Source: an uncultured Myxococcales bacterium
Lineage (GTDB): Bacteria; Myxococcota_A; UBA9042
Direction: 5' to 3'
Assembly: GCA_903896545.1 (NCBI GenBank)
Contig: CAITYF010000040.1
Location: forward strand, 124,001-188,000
DNA length: 64,000 nucleotides
Shown: positions 17,785-26,399 of the stretch, one piece after another
How the letters are laid out: every line of letters starts with the position of its first letter
Numbering within the stretch: the stretch's first letter is position 1
The notes under the pieces: generated by a model
Told to the model about the DNA's origin: nothing
The model's input: the letters and a program-made list of their open reading frames with translations, nothing else
Databases searched by the model: none
Program-made: the position numbers and the translations under genes

Positions 17785-19347
17785 CTACGTGGGTTGGCAC
17801 GCGCTCTGGGCGGACTTGCACTGTTTCTCGGTGCAAGTCTGGGTGCAGGTCTGGTCGTTGTTGCACGTCTTGCTGCACCCCTGCTGACAGGCCGTCAGCG
17901 CGAGGAAGTCCTTGAAGGCCTGGACCGACGCGCTGCCGTAGCACGTGGCCTGACAGCCAGCGACGTCGCCCCCGGCGCTGTAACAGCCCTGAACGCATTG
18001 CGTGAGTTGCGCGCAATTGTCCGTGCCCGACGGGTTGTAGCAGGAGACGAGCGTGTCGGTGCAGGACGCGTTCTGGTTGTTCTGACAGCTCATCGCGCTG
18101 AACGCGCTCGTGGCACTGGCATTTGAGCCCTTCTTGACGCAGCCCAACACGCACTTCATGTCGGGCGGTTGGCCCGGGCCACCGCCGCAGCCGCTGGCGC
18201 AACTCATCACGGCTGGACAGGTCGCGTCGCCCGTCGGCGCGATGCATTGGACGAGGCTTGCTGCGCACGTCGCGTCGCTCGGGTTACAACCCAGCTTGGC
18301 GATCAGTAGTTTTGCCGAATCAGGCGTGGTGTTGTGCAGGCAGTTGAAGGTGCAGCTCGGGTTGTTGTCACCGCTGCCGTTGCCGTTGCACCCCATGACG
18401 CAACTCAGCGCGTCGCCGCAGGTCTCGGTGCCGGACGGTGCCAGGCAGACAACGACCTTGTCCACACAGCCCGCCGTCGCCGTGACGTCCTGCCCAAAGC
18501 AAGGCGCTGCGTCCACGTACGCGTCCTGGGCAGCTTTGCTCATCTCGCTGAAAACGCCGATCGCGCAGCCAAAGCCATCCGGCTCGCTGTCGCACTTGGC
18601 GAGGCAAGCGATGGAATCGGTGCAGCTTTTGGTGCCCGACTTGCCGTCGACAAAGCAGCCGATCGTTTCCTTCATGCATTGCGCCGTGGGATCGGCACCA
18701 GCCGGGGCCTTACTCGTGCACGTGCCAAACGCTTTGCCTTTGCTTTTGCCGTCGGCGCTGATCGCTTCGTAGCAGGTTTGCATGCAGCTCATCACGTTTG
18801 TGTACTTGGCATTGCAGTTGTCAAAGCAGGTCTTGATGTCACCGCACGCGCCGGTACCGGTCTTGCCGTCTTCAATGCAGGCAAAAACGTCGGGCATGCA
18901 CCGGATACTTGAACAGTTGCCTAGACATTTCGGGTCGGTCGAGTTCTTGCATTCACCGGTGATGCACTTCGTTTGGATGCAGGTCAGCAGCGCCGTCGCC
19001 GCAGGCAAAGCGCTGGGCGCTCCGTCAGCGAGGCACGCCGAAGCGCACGAACTGTCCGTGCTGTTGGCGCAAGCCGCTTGGGCGCAGTCGGTGATCGCGG
19101 CGCAAGTTGGATACTTGGCGGTGGGTGTGTCCGTCAGACCGGCGTCGTCGCCAATGGTTTCGCCGGAGAGCGCGTCGCCTCCGCCCGCAGCGTCGGTGTC
19201 GGCCAGGGTGTCGCCGGCAACCGCGTCAGCAGCGGTGTCATCGCCGGTCGTCGCAACGTCGCCCGTGGTCGTCGCTGTGCTCGAACTTCCACAGGCGATC
19301 GCCGAACTACAGGCCATCGCAACGAGAACCACACGCAAAGTCTTCAT
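17785..19347 (-). CDS. Lipoprotein made of repeated seven-cysteine modules
   Basis: A start at ATG 19347 gives a lipoprotein signal (Cys in A-I-A-C), then a D/T/A-rich linker of about 75 residues. The rest is a cysteine-rich chain in which one pattern, C-x6-C-x(8-10)-C-x5-C-x3-C-x(8-11)-C-x3-C, occurs at least four times complete and once without the final Cys. Clear examples are 'CVDKVVVC…CGDALSC', 'CAASLVQC…CPAVMSC' and 'CTDTLVSC…CAQLTQC'. The protein must be stabilised by many disulfides outside the cytoplasm. I know no named domain with this spacing. It lies 28 bases after a DksA/TraR-like gene. The upstream open frame to 19506 is judged non-coding because it overlaps that gene. Confidence 0.85.
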   Translation of the reverse strand: MKTLRVVLVAMACSSAIACGSSSTATTTGDVATTGDDTAADAVAGDTLADTDAAGGGDALSGETIGDDAGLTDTPTAKYPTCAAITDCAQAACANSTDSSCASACLADGAPSALPAATALLTCIQTKCITGECKNSTDPKCLGNCSSIRCMPDVFACIEDGKTGTGACGDIKTCFDNCNAKYTNVMSCMQTCYEAISADGKSKGKAFGTCTSKAPAGADPTAQCMKETIGCFVDGKSGTKSCTDSIACLAKCDSEPDGFGCAIGVFSEMSKAAQDAYVDAAPCFGQDVTATAGCVDKVVVCLAPSGTETCGDALSCVMGCNGNGSGDNNPSCTFNCLHNTTPDSAKLLIAKLGCNPSDATCAASLVQCIAPTGDATCPAVMSCASGCGGGPGQPPDMKCVLGCVKKGSNASATSAFSAMSCQNNQNASCTDTLVSCYNPSGTDNCAQLTQCVQGCYSAGGDVAGCQATCYGSASVQAFKDFLALTACQQGCSKTCNNDQTCTQTCTEKQCKSAQSACQPT

Positions 19348-19375
19348 GGACGCCTCAAATCGTGAGGCAGCGCCC

Positions 19376-19708
19376 TCAACTACCGCTGGCACACGCGACG
19401 CACTCGCGGGCAAATGGCAAGGCTCGCAGACGCTGCACGGGAACTTCATCACCACACGTGGAACAGAAACCATAACTGCCCATCTGCATCCGCTGCAGAA
19501 CGGCAACGATTTCAGAATATTCCTTTCTCATCGCGGAGTCCAATGCTTGCAGCACGTCATCGTTCTCGGTCGACACCGCCTGTTCTGCAAAGTCCGCTTC
19601 GAGCGGTTCGTGCGTGTGGCGCAGGCCGTCCTCCACGTTACCCACGCGTCGTTCCAGTTCCAGCAGCCGCTCGCGCAGCGAACCTTCGATTTCTTGATAA
19701 GTTGGCAT
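19376..19708 (-). CDS. DksA/TraR-family C4 zinc-finger protein
   Basis: A 110-aa protein with an N-terminal acidic coiled coil and a C-terminal zinc finger of spacing C-x2-C-x17-C-x2-C ('FCSTCGDEVPVQRL…ECVAC'), the DksA/TraR signature. DksA-type proteins enter the RNA polymerase secondary channel and tune promoters with ppGpp. This one is shorter than DksA (about 150 aa) and its coil tip lacks an obvious D-x-x-D-A motif, so a role as a polymerase factor is likely but not certain. An in-line ribosome site (GGAGG) precedes the ATG. Confidence 0.88.
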   Translation of the reverse strand: MPTYQEIEGSLRERLLELERRVGNVEDGLRHTHEPLEADFAEQAVSTENDDVLQALDSAMRKEYSEIVAVLQRMQMGSYGFCSTCGDEVPVQRLRALPFARECVACASGS

Positions 19709-19787
19709 GTTTTCCTCCGGACGCGCTTCCCGTCAATGAGGATAACAGCGAACCGGAAGCACAACAGCGTCCCCCGTCACACGACTG

Positions 19788-20387
19788 TCATGGCCGCCGA
19801 TCGCGTTCACGCCGTCGGACGTCGCGCTCTCGCTGACGTTCCGGGTCGAGTAGCCGCGAAAGCGCGTCTGCACCAGTCGTTACCGCGTCGGTCACGGCGC
19901 CTTCGATGGCGCGCTGCATCTGCTGCTGCTGGAGTTTGCGCGCGCGCTTCTCCTGCCACCGCGCCGCCGCGCGCGACAGCGACTGCGGATCGGCATTAAA
20001 CGTCCGCCACGCGTGCATCGCCAGCCCAATGCCCCACGCCGCCGCGACGATCCAGTGCCATCCCGCCTGCTGGTTCACGCCCATGCCCGCGGTCGCCAGA
20101 TCGACGCCCCACAAGCCGAGGTTCACCGTGATGTACGCCGCAAAATGGCCGCGTAGCCCTTGGCGCTGCTGTCTTTGCAGTTGCGCCATGATCTGGTTGT
20201 GCGACCGCTGGCGGTCGACCTCGCCCACCGCGGCTTCAATTTCCGCCGGAGACAGCCCAACTTCCTGTGCGGTTTCAAGTAACTGTGCGTGGCTCAGATC
20301 GTCTTGCCCAGCGCGTTTTGCCTGCTTTTCCAGCGCGCGCGCCAAGATCGCTTGCAGCTCTTCTGGAGTGTAATGCCGCTCTGCCAT
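19788..20387 (-). CDS. 2TM-domain membrane protein
   Basis: A 199-aa protein. The first 60 residues resemble a helical SHOCT-like or SpoIIAA-like 'YTPEELQAILARALEKQ…' segment. Two transmembrane helices follow at about 85-105 and 110-130 ('FAAYITVNLGLWGVDL', 'WHWIVAAAWGIGLAMHAW'), the layout of the 2TM domain family. The C terminus is basic and helical. Function is unknown. It starts 15 bases after the EnvC-like gene, so it belongs to the ftsEX group. Confidence 0.8.
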   Translation of the reverse strand: MAERHYTPEELQAILARALEKQAKRAGQDDLSHAQLLETAQEVGLSPAEIEAAVGEVDRQRSHNQIMAQLQRQQRQGLRGHFAAYITVNLGLWGVDLATAGMGVNQQAGWHWIVAAAWGIGLAMHAWRTFNADPQSLSRAAARWQEKRARKLQQQQMQRAIEGAVTDAVTTGADALSRLLDPERQRERDVRRRERDRRP

Positions 20388-20402
20388 TGCGTTTGCCTTG
20401 CG

Positions 20403-21527
20403 CTACTGGCGGTTGAACCACTCGCCTGGATCCATCGGCTGGCCGTTGTGGCGAATCTCAAAGTACAGGTAGCGTCCTTTCAACGACCCCGACTGTCCGA
20501 TATCCGCCATGCGTTGTCGCGCCGGCACCACTTCGCCCACTTCCACGCGAATGTTCTCCAGATGCGCGTAGATCGTGTGCCAGCCGCGCCCGTGGTCCAA
20601 AATAACCGTGTCGCCGTAGCCGGTCAGCCAGCCAACGTACGCCACCCGACCCCAAAACACCGCGCGCACCGGCGCGCCGATCTGACTCCCCGTCGCCCGG
20701 TAATCCAGACCGCGGTGCATCAAGATCGTGCCGAACTTCGGGTGTTTCACCTCGCCAAAGCCGACTTCTACGCGCCCCGCGACGGGCGGCAGCAACTTGC
20801 CTTGGGTTTGGGCAAACGTGTACTTGCGCTCCTGCCACTCTTTCAATGTCGCGACTTTTCCGGCCACTTCACGACTCGCGGCGTCCAGATCGCGCGCCAG
20901 CCGTTCCGCCGTCTTCTTGTCCTCGTCGATCTGCACAATGAGCGACAGCTTGTCCCGGCGCTCTTGCTCCGCTTGCCACTTCTTCTCGTGCAGCTGCAAG
21001 TCCAGCTGATTCAGCGCCGCCAGCGCGCCGTCCCGATCTTTGGTCAGCAGCTGCTGATCGGTCAGGCGTTTGGTGTACTCGTGCAGCCGCGCGCGGTCAT
21101 CGACAATCAGCCGTCGCAACAGGCGATCCTTGACCACCGACTTGGCAAAATCGTCGGTGGACAGCGCGAACCGCAACGACGGCAGCGCCTCGATTCGCGC
21201 CAACGCGCGCAGCCGCGCTTGAACGGCCAGCCGCATCTTGGCCAATTCCGTCTCCGCCTTGGCGCGCGCGTCCTCAGCCGCCATCAGCGCGTCGGTGGCT
21301 TGGGCGCGCTCCACGGACAGCTTCACGATTTTGTTGTCCATTTCCGTCGAATCGCGATCCAACTCGTCCAGCGCCTTCAAAAGGCCCAGTTCCGTGTCCA
21401 ACTGCTTGGCGTAACGCTCCAGCAGCGCCTTTTTCTCCGCGCCTTCCAGATGCGGCGGCTGCGGCAACGGCTGGGCGTACGCCGGTTGCACGACGCACCA
21501 AATGGCGAGCAGCCACAGGCGTTTCAC
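20403..21527 (-). CDS. EnvC-like murein hydrolase activator (degenerate LytM)
   Basis: A 374-aa periplasmic protein starting at GTG 21527, with a signal peptide cut after A-Y-A. Residues about 30-230 are a long coiled coil and about 245-374 are a LytM/M23 domain. In active LytM enzymes zinc is held by H-x3-D and H-x-H. The first motif is kept (HRGLD, about residue 270) but the second, normally HLHFE, is Y-L-Y-F-E (about 352), so the zinc site is broken. This is the pattern of EnvC, which does not cut peptidoglycan but activates amidases when driven by FtsEX. The gene directly follows ftsX, which supports that role. Confidence 0.9.
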   Translation of the reverse strand: MKRLWLLAIWCVVQPAYAQPLPQPPHLEGAEKKALLERYAKQLDTELGLLKALDELDRDSTEMDNKIVKLSVERAQATDALMAAEDARAKAETELAKMRLAVQARLRALARIEALPSLRFALSTDDFAKSVVKDRLLRRLIVDDRARLHEYTKRLTDQQLLTKDRDGALAALNQLDLQLHEKKWQAEQERRDKLSLIVQIDEDKKTAERLARDLDAASREVAGKVATLKEWQERKYTFAQTQGKLLPPVAGRVEVGFGEVKHPKFGTILMHRGLDYRATGSQIGAPVRAVFWGRVAYVGWLTGYGDTVILDHGRGWHTIYAHLENIRVEVGEVVPARQRMADIGQSGSLKGRYLYFEIRHNGQPMDPGEWFNRQ

Positions 21528-21530
21528 GGG

Positions 21531-22433
21531 TCAAACCTTCAGGTAGCGGCCGACCGACAGCGCGCTCGCCGTCAGACCGACCGTTGGACCACCCAGCACC
21601 AGCCACGCGATCATGCCGGGCGGCATCAGCGACCACGACAGGTTCAGCAGGTGCACATCGCGGACCAGACCGCGCAGCTCCAGGTGCAGGAGCCCAAGCA
21701 GGATCATCGCGACGATCGCGCCAGCAAGGCCTTGCAGCGCGCCTTCGACCAAAAACGGGAGGCGAATGAAGCTCGGCGTGGCGCCGACGAGCGACAGGAT
21801 CTCGATTTCATCGCGGCGCGCGAAGACGCCCAAGCGGATCGTCGAAAAGACGAAGAACATGGCGCTCGCGAGCAGAACGATCGAGAGGACAAGGCCCACG
21901 GTCCGCGCGATCTCGACGAGCGCAAAGAGCAGTCGCAGCTTCTCCGCGCCTGTCGGCACTTCATCGACCGACTTCACCGACTTCAGGCTCGCCGCCCACT
22001 TCGCCAGTTCTTCCACGTCTCCGCGGCTGGCCAGATCGGCTTCCAGCTCCACTTCCAACACCGGCTGGCCGGGAATCGCCGCCTCGTCGAGGCCTTCCAG
22101 CAGCTCCGGCGTCATCGCCTGTTTGTTGCGTTCGCGATCCTGTTGCGGCGTCAGGAACTTCACGGACTTCACGCCTTTGCGCTGGCGAATCTGTGCTTCC
22201 ACGGCTTTGACGTCGGGTGACGTCGCCGTCTCGTGCAGGTACACGGGAATCGTCAGCGATTCTCCAAGGCTGTGCATCAAGTGACTGGCGTTGACCAGCA
22301 CCATCGCGAAGAGCCCGACCAGCGTCAACGCCAACGCGATGGTCAGCGCGCTCACGGCGGTCAGCCAAGGCGAAGAACGCACAAGCAGGAACGCCTGACT
22401 CAGCACGTAACCGATGCGGGGTGCGCGCTTCAT
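21531..22433 (-). CDS. ftsX: Cell division protein FtsX
   Basis: A 300-aa inner-membrane protein with four transmembrane helices (about 16-45, 165-200, 215-245 and 265-295) and a large periplasmic loop of about 120 residues between the first two, the FtsX/MacB-type permease layout. It relays ATP hydrolysis by FtsE to the EnvC-like activator outside. The ATG overlaps the FtsE stop as ATGA, and the stop lies three bases before the EnvC-like GTG. Confidence 0.94.
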   Translation of the reverse strand: MKRAPRIGYVLSQAFLLVRSSPWLTAVSALTIALALTLVGLFAMVLVNASHLMHSLGESLTIPVYLHETATSPDVKAVEAQIRQRKGVKSVKFLTPQQDRERNKQAMTPELLEGLDEAAIPGQPVLEVELEADLASRGDVEELAKWAASLKSVKSVDEVPTGAEKLRLLFALVEIARTVGLVLSIVLLASAMFFVFSTIRLGVFARRDEIEILSLVGATPSFIRLPFLVEGALQGLAGAIVAMILLGLLHLELRGLVRDVHLLNLSWSLMPPGMIAWLVLGGPTVGLTASALSVGRYLKV

Positions 22434-23410
22434 GCTTCGCCTCCGCTGTCGTCACCGTTCGGGAGCAGTTCGCCGTCTTCGGGCAGATCCTCCAGCACCG
22501 GCACCGGCTGGGTCATGCGCACGGGCGAGGACGAGAACGGCGAGCCGACAAGCGGGAGGATGCCCGTCGCGGCGATCGGACCTGTCGTCGTGTTGGGCGT
22601 GGGGACCGCGCCGGGCACCACGAGCGTCGCGCTGCCAGTCGGCCCCGTGGCGCGATCGGTGGGCATCGGCACAGTCTGCCGTGTTGTCGCCTGACGATCA
22701 CCCGCGGTCGGGCGTTCACCGGCCAGAAACTTGTCCGCGCGCGCCGACTTCGGCCGGTCCTCGATCAGCTGCCCCTTGGACAACGCCAACGTCCGCATCG
22801 CGTAGTGATCGACAAGCGCCGTGTCGTGCGTCGCGACGACGACCGTCGTGCCTTTGCGGTTGATGCTCAGCAGCAGCTCGATGATCTCGTGGGAAAGCTC
22901 AGGATCCAAGTTGCCCGTCGGCTCGTCGGCCAGCAGGATCGCCGGCTCATTCACCAGCGCGCGCGCAATCGCGACCCGCTGCTGTTCGCCGCCCGAAAGG
23001 TCGCCCGGGTACGCCTGCGCGCGGTTCAACAGCCGCGTCGCTTCCAGCATCTGGTTGACGCGGCGTTCAATCTCGGCGCCCTTGATGCCAAGAATTTCCA
23101 GCGAGATCGCGATGTTTTCAAACACCGTGCGGCGCGGAATGAGGCGGAAGTCCTGAAAGACGACGCCGATGTTGCGGCGCAGGTACGGCACGCTGGAGTC
23201 GCGTAACACGTGGATGTTGCGCCCGCCGATGAGGATCTGCCCGTCGCTGGCGCGTTCCATCACGAGCAGAAGGCGCAGGAGCGTGGACTTGCCGGCACCA
23301 GAAGGGCCGGTCAGAAACACGAATTCGCCTTCACGGACCCGCAGTGTGACGTCGGTTAGGGCGTCACAGCCGTTCGGGTAGCGTTTCTGGACGTGGTAGA
23401 ACTGGATCAC
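22430..23410 (-). CDS. ftsE: Cell division ATP-binding protein FtsE with a C-terminal extension
   Basis: The GTG at 23410 gives the usual FtsE start 'MIQFYHVQKRYPNG'; a TTG eight codons upstream is possible. Walker A is GPSGAGKST (35-43), the ABC signature LSGGEQQR is at about 136, Walker B/DEPTGNLDP is at about 158, and the switch His is in 'VVVATHD'. The fold is complete by residue about 222. A further 105 residues follow, rich in Thr, Pro and Gly and acidic at the end, which standard FtsE (about 220 aa) lacks. The cytoplasmic tail may bind a division or envelope partner; that is inference. Confidence 0.94.
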   Translation of the reverse strand: MIQFYHVQKRYPNGCDALTDVTLRVREGEFVFLTGPSGAGKSTLLRLLLVMERASDGQILIGGRNIHVLRDSSVPYLRRNIGVVFQDFRLIPRRTVFENIAISLEILGIKGAEIERRVNQMLEATRLLNRAQAYPGDLSGGEQQRVAIARALVNEPAILLADEPTGNLDPELSHEIIELLLSINRKGTTVVVATHDTALVDHYAMRTLALSKGQLIEDRPKSARADKFLAGERPTAGDRQATTRQTVPMPTDRATGPTGSATLVVPGAVPTPNTTTGPIAATGILPLVGSPFSSSPVRMTQPVPVLEDLPEDGELLPNGDDSGGEA

Positions 23411-23779
23411 GCCGCCAAGGTACCACACGGGCAAATTGCGTCAAACGATTGTCACGTCGCTTTTGTGGACATGGCGCACACCAATCGGCAACAGCAAGGC
23501 CGATGACTTTGCAAAACTTGACACTGACGATCGTTAGCGGACACTCGGCGGGATGGATGAGCCTAGGTCGGGGAGCCTAGGGGGTTCCAGTTCTTCTTGG
23601 CGTGTGATATTTGCGCGCCGCCGCTCGGACTTCCGGGCAGCCATCGGTTCCGCTGCAAGTCGGCGGTCAGGTGTGGACGGACTCGAAGGGCCTGATAACT
23701 ACAGGCGACATGCCAACTGGCGCAGATCGCCCACCGTGTTTTTAATCGTCCCCGCGCGGACGACTCGAAGGAGAGGAAG
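23411..23779. other. Divergent intergenic region between ftsE and an outer-membrane protein gene
   Basis: No gene was found in these 369 bases. They contain a TTGACA hexamer (23518-23523) without a good -10 partner and two copies of GAGCCTAGG (23559-23567 and 23573-23581), 14 bases apart. The plus-strand gene has a strong ribosome site (GGAGAGG) at the right edge. Confidence 0.6.
23559..23581. repeat. Short direct repeat GAGCCTAGG x2
   Basis: Two identical 9-base copies, each containing the palindrome CCTAGG, start 14 bases apart upstream of the outer-membrane protein gene at 23780. They could be a regulator site, but nothing identifies the regulator. Confidence 0.5.
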
Positions 23780-25126
23780 ATGAAGAAACTGCTGACAGCC
23801 GCCGTAACCACCGCGGTGGGCATGGCGTTCGCCGGCTCGGCCTTGGCGACTGAGACCCGCATCAACAGCCTCTCGGCCGCGGGCGGCTTGGGCGGCGCCT
23901 TCAATGAGAAGTCGATCACCATTCGTGACAGCAACAACATCGACACGTTCCCGCAGTTCCTGACGACGTACAAGAACAGCGTCGACGTCGACAACACGTT
24001 GGGTTCAAGCTACGGCTCGATGAATGTCCGTTACGCGCTCTCGGACGACCCCGCTCCGCCGGTGCTGACGTTGTTCGGCAAGCGGTCGCCGTGGGCGAAC
24101 GTGACCGCGCAGAAGTCGATCCTCGGCGCCACGGCGCCGAGCGTTGCGGGCGGTCCGGGCTTTGGCCCCAACCCGATTTCCGGCAAGGCGCTGGCCGACG
24201 CGACGAACCACCAGTTCGGCGTGGGCTTCGGCATGAAGGCGGGTGAGTCGGTTCGTTTGGGCGCGACGCTCTCCATCGGCGGCAATCGCTCGGACACGCA
24301 GGGCACGAACCTACAGTCCGGCAACCCGACCGACGACGAGCAGTCCAACACGTGGGTTGACTTCAACGTGGGCGTCGGCTTCGACATCAACGAAGTGAAC
24401 AGCCTCGACTTCGGCCTCAACATCGTCGGCGGCACGTTCACCAACGAGAGCGGCAAGCAGCCGGCGTACGCGTCCAACGGTCTCTTCGGTGTCGCGCTGA
24501 CGGCCAAGGGCGAGTTCATGGTCAGCCAGATCTCCAAGATCGTGCCGTACCTGCGCTTCAACTACGACAATCGCTCGGTGCTCGGCCAGGTGCTGACGCC
24601 GTCCGATGGTCGCAACAACCTGATCGGCACGCTGACCAACATGTGGATCATCCTCGGTTCGGATCTCGCGATCGCGCCGCCGAACATGGAAGGCGTGTTG
24701 ATTCAGCCGGGCGTTGGCCTCATCTACCACAGCTCGGGCCTGAGCGGTAACAGCAACCCCGCGGGCGCCTCGGCGACGGTCGAGACCAGCAGCAACATCA
24801 TGCCGTGGTACGGCTTCTCGGCTGAGGCCAAGGCGTTCGAATGGCTGTACCTGCGCCTCGGCGCTCGTCAGGTCATCTCGCGCACCGACGTCGCCAACAC
24901 GGCGACCGCGCCGTCCACCAACGAGACCCACTTCTCGACGGTCACCAACACGGTGTCCACGGGCTTTGGTATCAAGCTGATGGGCTGGGACCTGGACCTC
25001 GACATCAACCCGGCGTTCTTCAACAACGGCATCGCCGCTGTGAACGGTTCGCCGACTGGCGCCCCGACTGGCGCGCCGGCTGGTGCGGGCTGGGCGCTCA
25101 ACTGGGCCCTCGGTTACGACTGGTAA
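23780..25126 (+). CDS. Outer-membrane beta-barrel protein
   Basis: A 448-aa protein with a good Sec signal (MKKLLTAAVTTAVGMAFAGSALA, shown here only for its type: basic start, hydrophobic core, A-L-A cut). The mature chain is Gly/Asn/Ser-rich with alternating amphipathic strands and ends in 'ALGYDW', the terminal aromatic residue expected for BAM-dependent insertion. A Gly/Pro/Thr/Ala repeat (SPTGAPTGAPAGAG) lies just before the last strand. GGAGAGG precedes the ATG and a hairpin terminator follows, so it is a single, probably well-expressed gene. Transport or structural role is unknown. Confidence 0.82.
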   Translation: MKKLLTAAVTTAVGMAFAGSALATETRINSLSAAGGLGGAFNEKSITIRDSNNIDTFPQFLTTYKNSVDVDNTLGSSYGSMNVRYALSDDPAPPVLTLFGKRSPWANVTAQKSILGATAPSVAGGPGFGPNPISGKALADATNHQFGVGFGMKAGESVRLGATLSIGGNRSDTQGTNLQSGNPTDDEQSNTWVDFNVGVGFDINEVNSLDFGLNIVGGTFTNESGKQPAYASNGLFGVALTAKGEFMVSQISKIVPYLRFNYDNRSVLGQVLTPSDGRNNLIGTLTNMWIILGSDLAIAPPNMEGVLIQPGVGLIYHSSGLSGNSNPAGASATVETSSNIMPWYGFSAEAKAFEWLYLRLGARQVISRTDVANTATAPSTNETHFSTVTNTVSTGFGIKLMGWDLDLDINPAFFNNGIAAVNGSPTGAPTGAPAGAGWALNWALGYDW

Positions 25127-25156
25127 GTTGACCGAAAGGTCAGCAGTTTCTTGCAG

Positions 25157-25200
25157 CGCCCCGGTGTCGTCTTCGGATGCACCGGGGCGTTGCGCTTTTT
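25157..25200 (+). terminator. Rho-independent-type terminator
   Basis: A perfect 10-bp stem, CGCCCCGGTG (25157-25166) and CACCGGGGCG (25180-25189) with a 13-base loop, is followed by TTGCGCTTTTT. It stands 30 bases after the stop of the outer-membrane protein gene. Confidence 0.75.
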
Positions 25201-25313
25201 GCGCGCGCCATGCCACCATGACACCCCCGGAAGCGTTCGGGAACAAAAGCGCCCGCCGGGGCATTGATCGAGAGGCTCCCCCCCGCCACTCCATCTCGAC
25301 GAGGAAACAGCCT

Positions 25314-26381
25314 GTGACTTCACGCCTTACTTTTGCAGTTCTCGCGGTTGCCTTGACGCCCGCTTGCGGCCGTGCTGCCGCGCCACCCGCTTCCGCCGCG
25401 GCGTCGGCCAAAACGGCGACGGAAGGTGCGCCTGCGCCGGCCGCACCGACGGAGACCACTGGTGCCGCAGCGCCCGTCTTGAACGCCAACGGCGTGCCCA
25501 AAGCTGTGGGGCCGGTCGCTACGGTGAACGGTCGCGACATCCAAGCTGATCGCTTCAACGCCGAGTTCGAGCGCCTCGTCGGACGTTCCACCAAGGTGCC
25601 CGCCGACCGATTGCGGCGTATCGCCCAGAACGTGCTGAACCGGCTCATCGAGCAGGAACTCCGCGAGCAGGCCATCCGCAATGAGAACATCACGCTGACC
25701 GAGGCCGAGTTTGAGGACGCGTGGAAGGACTTCACCGCGCGCTTCCGCAAAGGCGATGGTCGCTTTGATGAAGCGGCACTGGCGGCGGAACTGGAACGGT
25801 CGCACACCTCGATGGAGTCGATGCGCGAGCAGATTCGGCAGCAGCGTCTGGGCGCCAAGCTCGTGCAGAAGCTGGGTAAAGTGGAAGTGAGCGAGGCGGA
25901 CGCCAAGGCGTACTACGACAACAATCCGTCGGCATGGCTGGAAGCGGCGTCGCGCGATCTGCGGCCGATTCTGATCCGCGTCCCGCCCGATGCGAGCCCG
26001 GATTTGCGGCAGAAGGCCGAACAGCGCGCCGAGGAAGTGTCGGCTGCGCTGAAGAAAGGTCAGGATTTTGAGCAGGTGGCCAAGCAGTTCACCGATGGGC
26101 CGTTGCCGCCGCTGCACTTGACGCGCGCGTCTGCGGAGCCGGAGCTGGAGCCGGTCGCGTTCCAGTTGAAGGTCGGCGAAGTGTCCAAGCCGATCAAGAC
26201 GCGCTGGGGCTTCTACGTCCTGCGCTTGATCGAAAAGAATGAAGAGCGCACGCGGCCGTACAGTGAAGTGCGCGATGAGATTCGCACGCAGTTGACGACT
26301 CGCCGTGGCTACACCGAGGAACGGCGCATTCTTGTCGAGCTGCGCAAGAAGGCCGAGGTCGTCGAGAAGCTGCCTTTCTAG
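25314..26381 (+). CDS. PpiC/SurA-type peptidyl-prolyl isomerase lipoprotein
   Basis: The GTG at 25314 follows GAGGAAA and opens a lipoprotein signal with Cys in T-P-A-C. An Ala/Pro/Thr linker leads to a SurA-like N-terminal helical domain (about residues 75-190, 'NRLIEQELREQAI'). A parvulin domain follows at about 200-320 ('RPILIRVPPDA' … 'FEQVAKQFTDG' … 'TRWGFYVLRLI'). Such proteins assist folding of outer-membrane barrels or secreted proteins. The 355-aa length is normal for a lipoprotein parvulin. serC starts 18 bases later. Confidence 0.9.
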   Translation: MTSRLTFAVLAVALTPACGRAAAPPASAAASAKTATEGAPAPAAPTETTGAAAPVLNANGVPKAVGPVATVNGRDIQADRFNAEFERLVGRSTKVPADRLRRIAQNVLNRLIEQELREQAIRNENITLTEAEFEDAWKDFTARFRKGDGRFDEAALAAELERSHTSMESMREQIRQQRLGAKLVQKLGKVEVSEADAKAYYDNNPSAWLEAASRDLRPILIRVPPDASPDLRQKAEQRAEEVSAALKKGQDFEQVAKQFTDGPLPPLHLTRASAEPELEPVAFQLKVGEVSKPIKTRWGFYVLRLIEKNEERTRPYSEVRDEIRTQLTTRRGYTEERRILVELRKKAEVVEKLPF

Positions 26382-26399
26382 GCCCTGTCCGGAGTTTCC

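Noticed and set aside
23518..23547. TTGACA at 23518 as a promoter for the outer-membrane protein gene
   Set aside because: No acceptable -10 hexamer at 16-18 bases. Left only as a note for the intergenic region.
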